DNA of 64,000 bases from Spirogloea muscicola (taxonomy: Eukaryota > Streptophyta > Zygnematophyceae > Spirogloeales > Spirogloeaceae), in the NCBI GenBank assembly GCA_009602725.1, contig WELB01000029.1, positions 631,772 through 695,771 of the forward strand. The letters run 5' to 3'. Each line of letters opens with the position of its first letter. The first letter of the stretch is position 1. The translations under genes were made by a program, and so were the position numbers. The notes under the pieces were generated by a model. The model searched no databases and was not told the origin of the DNA. It saw only the letters and a program-made list of their open reading frames with translations. Positions 1-9,325 of the stretch are shown here, piece after piece.

Positions 1-102
1 CTCTCTAGGATTATGTAACTTGAAAATGTCATCTGAAGGAGCCGATTTTGAGGATCAAACTGTCCCTTTACCACTGGATGTTTATCGTCGCTTGACTTGC
101 AG

Positions 103-792
103 TTAGCAAAGAAGGTGTTTGGAGCATCTTTTGTTGCAGCTACCGCCAGCGGTGCAAAAGCAGACTTCGTGAAGTCTTTGGGGGCAGACTCAACAATTGA
201 CTACCGAGAACAAGATTATACAAGTCTGCCAGAACGCTACGATGTAGTCTGTGATACTCAAGGTGGGCTTTGCATACTATGTACTCCATCCTCTAAAAGG
301 GTGCACATAAATTGTCAATTGCAGACTTGACGAGTATATTGTCATGTCTCTTGAGTATCTTATGTCTGTAAAGCAGAGAAGTCTTTCATCTGCATGCGGT
401 CCAAATTGCAGCCATTTCCACCTCATTCCACTGCAGTCCACTCTCGCGGCACACTCCCAACAACAGGCTTGCAAGTTCCTCCAACAGTCTGACACCTTCT
501 GTTGCCCTTCTTGTCACACGCTTCAGGGGAGGCGGAGAGGGGACTCAAAGTCATCAATGAGGGTGGGCGAGTGGTATGCATCACCGGGGCTGCTCCACCT
601 CCCTCGCAGCGCATTTTTGTAAAGGCCGACGGCATACTACTGGAGAGCTTGGCTCCCCACATTGAGAATGGCACCATCCGACCGATCCTGGATGAGAAGT
701 CACCATACCAATTTGCCGAAGTCAAGGAGGCCTTCAAGTACCTAGAGACAGGGCGGGCGACAGGTAAGGTGGTCATATCCCCCATAGACTGA
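103..792 (+). CDS. MDR-family quinone/enone oxidoreductase, 3' part
   Basis: This is the C-terminal part of a medium-chain dehydrogenase/reductase of the zinc-free quinone oxidoreductase type (plant enone oxidoreductase or chloroplast envelope QOR relatives), which use NADPH to reduce quinones or reactive enones. Two exons are seen, 103-262 and 527-792, joined in phase 1 with clean AG/GT borders. The first exon carries the end of the nucleotide-binding fold (LAKKVFGA, then SLGAD..IDY and YDVVCDTQG). The second has EGGRVVCITG and the usual C-terminal pattern KEAFKYLETGRATGKVVI, with the stop at 790-792. The N-terminal half lies before the window. The exact substrate cannot be told from this part. 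The exon ending just before base 1-100 could not be delimited. Confidence 0.85.
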
Positions 793-1953
793 GGCAAGGG
801 CAGCATGATTCAAAGCCCTGAACCTCCTTGCATGCCTTTACTCCTTGCATGCCTTTAATTTGCAAGCTCACTGCTCATCCTTATGGAGCAAGGAATTCCC
901 AGGCAGGCATCCCATTGACAGCCAGCCCATGCCGACAGGCCACATTGAACAAAGCCCGCCAAGCGCATGCAGCTTAGTAAAAGAGGGAAGGGCTGCAACA
1001 CCAAGCACAGCAAGAAAAAGGCATCCTCTGAGTGTCACGCTGCTACTTTGACAAATCGGCACATTGGCCTGTTCAACATGCTTGCATACTTGCAAGGGCT
1101 CCTTGAAAAGCATTGGAAGGCAACTTCGCCAGGAATTGATTAATAAAAGGTGTGATGGTTGCCACTCGCTGCTGCTGCTGCAAGACACCAGCTGTGATGA
1201 CCCTGCCTCTAGTGCGATGCTACTCCATGGCCAGGGCCAAGTCGCCTGCACAGGCTGCATGTAAGCCTCTAATAAGCGGCTGTCAGCAGCCTCACAGCTG
1301 TCCTTACACCGAGGTGCAGACTATATTGAGTTGCAGCAACAGCGCCTCGATGGCGAAAATGTAGAAATATGTAATGTAAATGCCAATGTCCTTGACAGGA
1401 CATCGTGCAATGCAGACAATGGTGCCATCAAAAAGCATGCAGATCCTGATAGGGTTGATCAGACCGCTAGCTGCACAGCAGGTGACTGCAGGACGCACTG
1501 CTGTATTAACAATCTCAAAGTGCTGCACTATTACAGAGAGTGCTTTGAGATTCCTGTCATGGATGGCTTTCATACACGTGCATTGCGCCCCTTTCTTCAG
1601 CTGCATCAATTTCAATTGCTTGAAGGTATCACTGGGTGACAATTGCAGAGGGTTCAGCTAGGCGATGTGGATGTGTGCACTTCCATCTGCAGCTTGAATT
1701 AGGACAACATGCAAATATGCTCATCAACACTGGCATCCTTTTGGTAGTCTAAGCAACAAATGACGCTCTCCCTTCCAAAGCAAAAGCACTTAATATAAGG
1801 CCCTGTTCTGTGTTCTGGACAATTTTTCAAGACATATTCCACAGTGCTAGATTTGACTTAAGTCCTTTGTCAAAATAACAGTGCTGAGTGCTCGAGGCTG
1901 AAAGGCACACAGAAGCTTGTCTCATAAAACGTAGCAGCAGACAACATGCCCAG
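793..1953. other. Intergenic stretch, no gene seen
   Basis: This lies between the convergent ends of the oxidoreductase (+) and the methyltransferase (-) and probably holds both 3' UTRs. Open frames here have no recognisable protein pattern and overlap each other on both strands, so none is annotated. Confidence 0.6.
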
Positions 1954-3572
1954 CTATGTGCCAAACTCCTCGTCTGGCCTACTGGGCCGCTTATACAAGA
2001 AAATGAGCCTAGATGCTATTGGGCGGTTGAGGAACTCGTGGTGGCTGCACACCCACTCTTCCGGAGCAAACTCTGCAGAGAAACTCTTGATTCTCTCGTA
2101 CTCCTCCCTGCAAAAGCTCGCTGCTGTATGTCAAGTGCGTTAAACCAGCTGCCTTGTTGCAGCAAGGTTGGCCGAAGAAGTCGGCCAAAGGAAGCATAAG
2201 CTGGTCTTCTGATGTAGGACTCGGGTTCAGAATCTGTTGTTGAGAGCCCAGAGACTACCTGCCGCCAGGGTGGCCGATGTAAGCAATGATGCTGATGAGC
2301 CCGCCGGGTGCCACGACTACGGTTGCGGCTGCCAGGGCCTTCAATGTGGTGCCATTCCGAGTTATCACCTCCTTGTTGCCACCCGGGAGGTACCCCAGAT
2401 TGAATGCTACCAAGCTGCCCAACAAACATCAACAAAGAGCCTCAGATTATAGATCTGGAGCAAGACCTCAATGTGCACCATGGAAGTCCCAGCGAGTTGC
2501 AATGACTTTTATCAGGTCAAGTTGTTCTGTTGCCAACACAAGGTACCCCTGCTTAGCAAGCTACCAAGTGACGCAGCAAATACTGCAACAAGCCACCATT
2601 TATAGCTCTGGAGCAAGATCCCGATTTGCGCAAAGTGGTGGTCAGGTACCGCAAGTTGCATTAACTCTCGTCAGATCAAGCACAGCACCTAGCTGATGCA
2701 GGAGGGACGAAGTCCACCAGCTTGCTGTGGCAGCTGTGCACCAAGGTCACCCTCTCCATCTGGCCAGCAGGTCAAAGTGAAGATTATCAATGCGTGGATC
2801 ACAGTTGCTACAAACACTGTGCGCAATGCCTGACACAAGGTAAAGAGATAATGGACAATAAGCACAGACGATTTGATCACGAATTTTCTGCCACATGTAT
2901 CATCCCTTTTTGGAAACTCGCACTTGTTAAGAAATGAGAGATGTCAGCTGGATGCAGACCTTAGACAACCTCAGGATTGCAAGACGAGGCTACAGTCTCG
3001 GGTCACAGACCCTGAAATAAGACCCAATCTTGATGTAGTATCCTGATGTAGTACCCAACGCTAGGCCCCACATTGGCTTAGATATTTTAATCATAAGAAG
3101 GCGCCCTGCATCACACCTCGGCAGACCTGAGGCTCCTTCCGAGCAAGTGGCGAGTGGAGTCCAGGGCCGCTTGCTGGATGTCGAAGCCGACGAGGCGGCC
3201 AGCCATCTCCTGCCCCGGATCCCGCCCTGAGATGGCCAGCCTCGCCAGCTGCAGAGCGTCATGGCCGTTGCCGCACGTCGCGTCCACGACGGTGTCGCCC
3301 GGCCTCACGACGCTCTCCCACAATCTGACTGGAGAAGCAGCGCACCGCCGTCAGAACTCGCACGGAAGCGCAGAGGCTCTGAGCTCTGCACCAGCGCCAC
3401 AATGCTGGGTGGCCTGACGGCCGCCAACGACAACGACCAGACAGGGCGTCCATCGCGCCGAGAACGACGGCGCAGAGGCCGGGCTAGGGCTTCGAGGGCA
3501 GAGGCAGCTGCGGGAGCGCCGGAGCGCAGACCTGTGGGCGATGGCCGTGGTCCTCCTCCCGCCCAGCACCAT
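1954..3572 (-). CDS. rRNA_methylase/MnmM-type SAM-dependent methyltransferase
   Basis: A small class I methyltransferase of the PF06962 (YtqB/MnmM) family. Bacterial MnmM methylates 5-aminomethyl-2-thiouridine in tRNA, and plants have an organelle-targeted homologue. Five exons read on the minus strand: 3572-3392, 3328-3117, 2759-2689, 2414-2259 and 2107-1954. Every junction is phase-consistent and the product is 257 residues. Motifs in order are the SAM-binding motif [14 protein letters not shown], then VHSCHSKL, the family signature [10 protein letters not shown], then [16 protein letters not shown], and a final FLNRP near the C-terminus. The first about 60 residues are rich in Arg, Ser and Ala and look like a plastid or mitochondrial transit peptide. 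The start ATG at 3572 and intron 1 (63 bases) are the least certain parts. The ATG lies about 57 bases from a sequence gap, so an upstream start cannot be excluded. Confidence 0.88.
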
Positions 3573-3590
3573 GGCGTCCAGCGCGCCGGG

Positions 3591-3621
<31 letters not shown>

Positions 3622-3629
3622 CGCAGGCC

Positions 3630-3642
3630 NNNNNNNNNNNNN
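3630..3642. other. Sequence gap (13 N)
   Basis: A short run of N in a GCC-repeat-rich stretch just upstream of the methyltransferase gene. The sequence on both sides is almost pure GC, so this is probably an unreadable promoter or 5' UTR segment. Confidence 0.95.
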
Positions 3643-3832
3643 CGGGCGCCATGGCCGCGGTGCGGGGGGCCCGGCGGCGGGCCTGCGCCACGGCTGCCGC
3701 CGCAGCATGGCCGCCGGGGGGGCTTTCTGGGCTTCTCCTCGTTAGCGCGTGCAGCTTGCTTCGTTCCCTACATTGGTTACAGACGACCGGAAGCATGTAC
3801 TCACCATGAACCTGCACTTGAAGCAAGCGCGG

Positions 3833-3992
3833 CCAGATTAACTGGTGGCTGGGAGAGGCCAGCCCAAAGGAATGGACAAGGTCTGAAGACTTGCACTTGC
3901 ACTTGCACTTGCACTTGCTGACCTGCGGTTATTGAGCTTCAGACCTTGTCCATTCGTTTGGGCTGGCCTCTCACAGCCACCAGTCAATCTGG
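3833..3992. repeat. 56-bp inverted repeat around a TTGCAC tandem array
   Basis: Arms at 3833-3888 and 3937-3992 are reverse complements with only about three mismatches. Between them sits a run of nearly five TTGCAC hexamers (3891-3919) and a short spacer. The arm contains GGCCAGCCCAAA and ATGGACAAGGTCTGAAG, elements shared with the hairpin repeats at 8.1-9.2 kb and 21.2-22.1 kb. This looks like a miniature non-autonomous DNA element (MITE or foldback). No transposase is nearby and no target duplication could be fixed. Confidence 0.75.
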
Positions 3993-4050
3993 AAGCGCTG
4001 TTTCTATTGAGCGCCTCTTGCTGACGTCTTGAGACTAGCATCTTGTTACA

Positions 4051-4552
4051 TTCCTTCTTGAGTTCGGCTGTAGGGGGTTCAGGGACCAACCCACTACACA
4101 GGCAAAGCACTAGCGCATAGGCGCAGCGGAAGACAGGCCCCGTGGCGCCGCCGTCCGGCGGCGACTCCACCTCCTGGGCGCAGGCCGGCGCAGCAGGCCC
4201 CGCAGCAAGGTGCGGCGGCGGCTGCGGCGGCGAGCAGCGGCAAGGCTGCTCCTGGGCTTCACCGGCTCGAACTCCTCTCTCGAGCCTCAGCCCCCAAGGC
4301 ACTTCGTGCTTCCCCGTGCCACCCCCCCTCCAGGGGTGTGAGCGGGTCGCCCCAGCGGGCGGGCCCAAGATCCCCCCCTTGGCAGGGTGGAACCTGGCGA
4401 GGGATATTTCTGGACGGGTTTAGGGTTTGCCTCTGGGCGGGCCACTTGCCCGGCAAGCCAGCCAGCCACCTGGCGGGCCCACTTGTCCCAAATAGCCGGT
4501 CATGTAATTTCAACAGAGCTATGTGCCTTGACCAAATGGCTGGTTCATCACA
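4051..4552 (-). mobile_element. Solo LTR of family A, Ty3/gypsy fossil
   Basis: This segment matches the family A LTRs at 34238, 40380, 41378, 45665, 49073 and 51784 along nearly its whole length. Shared parts include the GGCGCCGCCGTCCGGCGGCG palindrome and the ACTACACAGGCAAAGCACTAG block. It stands alone among host genes with no internal region next to it, so it is a solo LTR left by recombination, and it is clearly degraded. Orientation is given relative to the element read at 34-41 kb. Confidence 0.85.
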
Positions 4553-5687
4553 GCTGGGCCTTTCACAGCCACTGCCTTGACCTCAAAGAGTTGTAAATTT
4601 GTGATGTGAGGATGTAAGATGAATATCACGCATGATGTGAAGAAAGAGCTCCTCCAATGTAAAGCAATCAATGCCTGTGCGAGGCCAACCCAAAGGAATG
4701 TAGAGGTAGCCTTCAGTCGCGTTTTGATTGAATGTGTTGATTAATGTTGGGCTAGAGTATAAGCTCTGTGATTATCTGATCACGAAGCGGCGCCCTTTGT
4801 ACTTTGTTGTAGTTGCTGTTGTCGTTGCTGTTGTTATTGCTGTTCCGTTGAAATCCGCGACAACCCAACATCAAGGGAAGGACGGACGGGCGCATGGAAA
4901 GAAAGATACAGCTCTTACAATGTACCCAGAATGCAGAAATTGCACTACCAAAATGATCAGCTGGTGTTGGCAATGGATATCTAACTGGCGGCATCTACAG
5001 TCCATTAACCTGCACACATATGCCTGTCTGCACAACGACCATGTTCGTCCTTTCTGGCTGGGAAGAAGAGTAAGAGCTGCAAATGAGCTAATAGATGGTT
5101 CTATCATACCGACAGCCAGTAAGTCCGTACAACGTCTTCTGCAAAGTCATCTTCACAAGGTGATGAAGTGTACCTCTTGCAGAAAATGGCTATGAAATTG
5201 GCCTTCTGGCAAATACACAATGCAGCTGCCGAGAAGGCAAAGCATGCAATAATCTACAGGAGCAGTTTCGGGGGTTCTTGCTGCTGCATTTTACGCAATT
5301 AAGACCAAGCTGCCAGTCGCATGCAAGGGAAAGCTGGAGTCCAAGCCTGGGGGCAATGCAAGCCCAAACGCACTGCGACAAGCAAAGTGGCGGTCCTGCC
5401 ACGTCTAGACACTTCTCAAAGAAGATCCAAAGAATGTACTAGCAACAAGGGGACACTAATCATGACACTAATCATGATGCTAAAAGAATGTACTAGCAAC
5501 AAGGGGACGCTAATCATGACACAATATCATGATCCTAGGCAACAAAGAATTGGAGGTTCGAGCTGTGCACTTCCCAGGAATTGGTCACAAAGAGCAAGGT
5601 ATGCTAATGACATTGCATGTAAAGCCTGGAGGAGCAACTGCGTTACGACGTATTGCAGGAGGCAGCTCCCTGGACGCACCTATTGAC
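4553..5687. other. Intergenic stretch, no gene seen
   Basis: Sequence between the solo LTR and the 3' end of the tetraspanin gene. A 155-residue open frame at 4728-5195 (+) has a hydrophobic valine-rich start that comes from a GTT-repeat tract. It shows no family pattern and is not called. A tandem duplication at about 5.45 kb is listed separately. Confidence 0.55.
5429..5536. repeat. 54-bp direct tandem duplication
   Basis: Two near-identical copies start at 5429 and 5483 (AAAGAATGTACTAGCAACAA then GGGGAC and CTAATCATGACAC). They are followed by a shorter echo of the ATCATGA motif. Likely a replication-slippage duplication in the 3' flank of the tetraspanin gene. Confidence 0.8.
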
Positions 5688-7268
5688 TTAAGCAAAGCCC
5701 TTGGCATAACCACTCCTTTCCCCTCTCCGCGCGCTCCGGTAAGCACAGCATCCGACAGAGTAGAGGACAATGATGAGGGCCAGGATGGCAAGGTTCACAT
5801 ATGCAATCAGGCGCCAGTCCTTCTGTATCAAGTGGAGTGCGCCGGCCTTGCAGGTATTGCAGTCATAGCAGAGCTCGTCCTGGCTGTTGCTCCAGGTGGA
5901 GCAGTCCGTGTCATTGCTCACTGCTGCGCCAACAGTGCTCCAGTCTGTGGCATTGATGTACGTGAAGCCGCAAGCTGCTGGTGGCATACAGCATCCCGAC
6001 TGCCAGGCAACACATTCTTGAACACAATGTCAGATTCTCAAAGTAAGGGTGGCATTTACGCGGGTCCGTGCTGACAGATCGCGTTTGGCCGTTTCTACAT
6101 ACACATCAAGAAGGCAAGGGCAGTCAGGAAGATTGCGCCAAAGGCACCTGCACAGAGGAGAGCTTGGCGGCTGCCAGGAGTGCGAAAGTCGGGTATTTGT
6201 TGTCAAGCTTGGAGCAAGTCTTGGAATCCAAGATGCATGCCTTGATTTTCTTCCAGCGGCCAGCATTATTGACCTGGGAAGAGCCAAGAAGCATTGCGCG
6301 GGGTCAGAGCACTACAGCAGTAACTGCTGAGCTTTCTCACGTACAATCGTACTTGCAGCCCAGTATCTTTGTCATTGTGATCATTCTCAACTATTAGATT
6401 GCAGTGTGTCTGCTCGGTGCAGCTCTGCAGGATCATGCTTGCATGCACACATGCAAGACATTCTGTCGGTGGCACGCTGACTTGCAGGTAATAGATTGCA
6501 AAGCAAGATTCTGGCTACCTGCTTCTGGAGCCAATCGCTGAAGTCACTTGTCTTGTACTGCTTGTACCCTCGTCCTGAGACGACTTCCCCAGCCTTGCTG
6601 TTGGTGACGAGGAATGAGAACACTGCACCACACCAGGCACCTCAAGAGGGTGAGATTTGACACAGTATCTCGTGCAGCAGCAATTTCAGGTCCGGTCAAA
6701 ACTATTGGAATTCTTGGTTCTAGTGTCGGACCAGATTAGCGTGACACAAGCCCAATATAAGTACATCTTCGGTTGTAGACTGATTAGAGCAGGAAACGAA
6801 CAGTCCGAGTGAAAGAGGACACAACACGCGCACCTGTGAGGGCGGCCAGAGCGAGGACGAGGAGGAACATGGCGAGGCAGTAGAGCCAGAGGAGGGCGGA
6901 GGAGCCGTTGAGGGCGCCGAGGAAGCCCACGAGCGCGACGATGGACACGGCCGCCCCCAGTATGATGATGGGCCACTTGAGCGCACGGATGCAGTCAGCG
7001 CCGTGGTCCCTGCAGCAGTCGAAGGCAAGAGCATGAGCGCCGCAGAGCGGTGAGCCTCCATGAAATGCGAGGCGGCCTGCAAATGCAGAGCCTGAGAATC
7101 GAATCTGCGTCTCCAGCTTGCGAGTGCGGAGTGCGCGGGCGCGGGCTGCGGCTCCCGGCCCGGAGCTGCCGACCTGGTGGCGAAGTAGATCCCGGTGCCG
7201 AGCAGCGCCAGGCCCAGCAGCATGAGGGCGAAGGTGACGAGCGCCGTCAGCTTCTGGCTCGCGGCCAT
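5688..7268 (-). CDS. Plant-type tetraspanin
   Basis: A four-pass membrane protein that organises plasma-membrane microdomains in plants. Five exons: 7268-7174, 7009-6834, 6622-6519, 6273-6148 and 5999-5688. All phases fit and the product is 270 residues, the usual family length. Membrane segments fall at about 8-30, 44-66, 68-90 and 231-252. The large extracellular loop (about 96-230) opens with VVSGRGYKQYK, has the GCC motif at 169-171 as GCCMPPAACG, and continues with TDC.TW and ELCYDCNTCKAG, the cysteine pattern of plant tetraspanins. A short Arg-rich cytosolic tail follows GCCAYRSARRG. The start ATG sits directly before the first membrane segment, as is normal. The upstream region is GGC-repeat-rich. 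Identification is firm, the particular subfamily is not. Confidence 0.93.
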
Positions 7269-7639
7269 CGCCGGCGGCGGGCGCGGGCGCGAGGGCGGCG
7301 GCGGCGGCGGCGCGGCGGCGGCGCGGGCGCGAGGAGGGGCGGCAGGGAGGCAGGCAGCGGCGACGGCGGGCGGTGGCGGCTGGTGGAGGAAGAGACGGTT
7401 ATTTGAATGGGAGGTAGTGGTCGAGGAGGACACAGCCCAAGGGAATGCACAGAGAAGGCAGCTGTTCCACTTTAAGGTAGTGGTGGCTGCAAGGAAGAAG
7501 GAAGAAGAAGTGGCACTCCCAGAGCCAGAGGCAGCAGCGAGGGCTGAAAGGGAGCCGGAAGGCGGTCAAGAGCAGGATAGTAGTTTCTCTTAGCGCTTCC
7601 CCTGGCCCCCTTCTCGTGCTTTGTTCCCTCTTTTTTGGA

Positions 7640-9240
7640 CTGGCATTTCCAGCCCCTATCCTCAATGGGCGAGCACTTCCTCTTCCTCTTTCTGATAGAA
7701 AGAGAATGCTGCTGCTGATATTAAAAGAGCGGCTGTGAAAGCCAGATGCATACAGGTGTCCATGACGGAGCCACAAATAATAGTTCTGATAGTAGACGCG
7801 AGGGGCCCTGGAGGCGCGTCGGGAGGGGGGGGGGGCCGAAGCAGGACGGGTGCTGCGGGATAGGGGGGGGGGGGTCAATGCGGCGTTGACCCCCCCTATT
7901 CCCACCGCGCTTTGTCGGGCGGCGCGGGCGCGAGTCGTCGGGAGGGCGCTCGTCTCCCGGCGGGGCCCGCCGACACGGAACGCGGCGTCTCACGCGCCGG
8001 AGCGCCCCGCTGGCACAGCCGGGCCAGGTCAGTAATCCACGTAGGCGCCTCCACGTCAGGGGCTCGAGCTGACCTGGCCTCGGGGCAAGCTTTCCAAAAC
8101 CCCTGTGCGTGACACTTGGCAGGTCCCCTTCCCCCTTCAGCAGCGAGAGAAGGGCCCGCCCATTGAGTATAGGGGCTGGATAAAGCCAGCCCAAAAAAGA
8201 ATGAACAGAGGACGAGAATGGGCCAGGGGAAGCACTAAGAACAACAAGCACAAAAACGAAACGAAGCAGCTACGAAGCACTCAGTAACCCCTGCTAAGCA
8301 CCCTCAGGTCAGAGAGACTGGGTTCCTGGAAGCGGGTCCCCTGGCCAGAGCCGGAGGCAGCAGCGAGGGCTCTGCCTGCACGCAGGTGCAGCGCGCGGGC
8401 CATAGACCTCTGCAGCGAGACGGCCAAGCGCATGCGGCACACCTGCGCTAGCGACCCGGCTGCATTGGAGTCCCTTTTAGCAGCACCCTGAAATTGGTTG
8501 ACAAGGTCCGAAGCTGATGAGGCCCCTCCATCATTGTGGCTTTAGGTCCCTCCGCCATTTGGCCCCTTCGAACCTTTGTCAATTCTTTTCGGGCTGGCTT
8601 CTCACAGCCCTTGCCCCCATTGGGAGAGCCACTTCTTCTTGCCCCCATTGGGAGAGCCACTTCTTCTTCTTTAGGCCCCGCAGTCGCTGCTTAGCTCGTA
8701 ATCTGGCCCCTTCGAACCTTGTCAATTACTTTCGGGCTGGCTTCTCACAGCCCTTGCCCCCATTGGGAGAGCCACTTCTTCTCACAGCCCTTGGCCCCAT
8801 GGGGAGAGAAGTGCGCGCCCATAGAGAAGAGGGGCTGGCAAAGCCAGCCCAAAAAAGAATGGACAATGTCCAAAGCCAAAGAAAGAGGAGCCGGAGAGAG
8901 AGCCACTTCTTTCTTTCTTCGCCTCTCCCGTTTGGGAGAGCCGCTTCTTCTCACAGCCCTTGCCCCCATCGGGAGAGCCACTTCTTCTCCCAGCCCCTCT
9001 GCTCTATGGGCGAGCAATTTCTTCTCTAATGGCGCGCACTCTCTTCCCAAAGGGGGCAGAACAGCCAGCCCGAGAAGAAATGACAAGATTTGAAGCTGAC
9101 CCGCTCAGTACCCCGAGTCAGCACGTAGAGGTCGCGAATTGATGCCCGAATACCAAACGGGGCGGCTGCTTCTCTAGAAGAGAGGCTGGGTTTATTGATG
9201 ATTGGGGCTGGAAAAAGCCAGCCCAAACTGGGGGTGTCGT
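7640..9240. repeat. Cluster of short hairpin-bearing repeats (MITE-like)
   Basis: At least six units of one repeat family lie here in both orientations. The core is the palindrome GGGCTGGCTTTGCCAGCCC or a variant (GGGCTGG..AAAGCCAGCCC). It is flanked by CTCTTCTCTATGGGCG on one side and an AAAAAAGAATGGACAATGTCC-like stretch on the other. Recognisable cores are near 7650, 8185, 8605, 8735, 8845, 9000 and 9210. A 28-bp direct repeat (CCCCCATTGGGAGAGCCACT) recurs at 8609, 8638, 8756 and 8966. The 124- to 170-residue open frames across it are repeat artefacts. The same family recurs at 21.2-22.1 kb, 34.06 kb and in the arms of the 3.8-kb element. Confidence 0.75.
7829..7896. other. G-run tract with palindromic hairpin
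   Basis: A ten-base G run near 7830 is followed by a twelve-base G run at 7863-7874. The second run leads into TCAA, a 7-base loop and TTGACCCCCCC, so it can fold as a G/C hairpin of at least 11 pairs, and the G runs could also form a quadruplex. It sits about 600 bases upstream of the tetraspanin start. Confidence 0.7.
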
Positions 9241-9325
9241 GAACCTCGGTGACTCGGCCTGGCTCCGTCCTGACCGAGGCCAGCCCGCGAGAGCTCCAAC
9301 GGGCGCTGGCCCGGCGCCGCCCGCC

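Noticed and set aside
868-1260. 130-residue open frame on the minus strand
   Set aside because: No family pattern, overlapped by open frames on the other strand, no exon-like structure.
4728-5195. 155-residue open frame with a hydrophobic start
   Set aside because: The valine-rich stretch comes from a GTT-repeat tract; nothing resembles a known membrane protein.
8517-9093. Overlapping 113-170-residue open frames
   Set aside because: They run through the hairpin-repeat cluster on both strands and repeat the same peptide fragments. Artefacts of the repeat, not genes.
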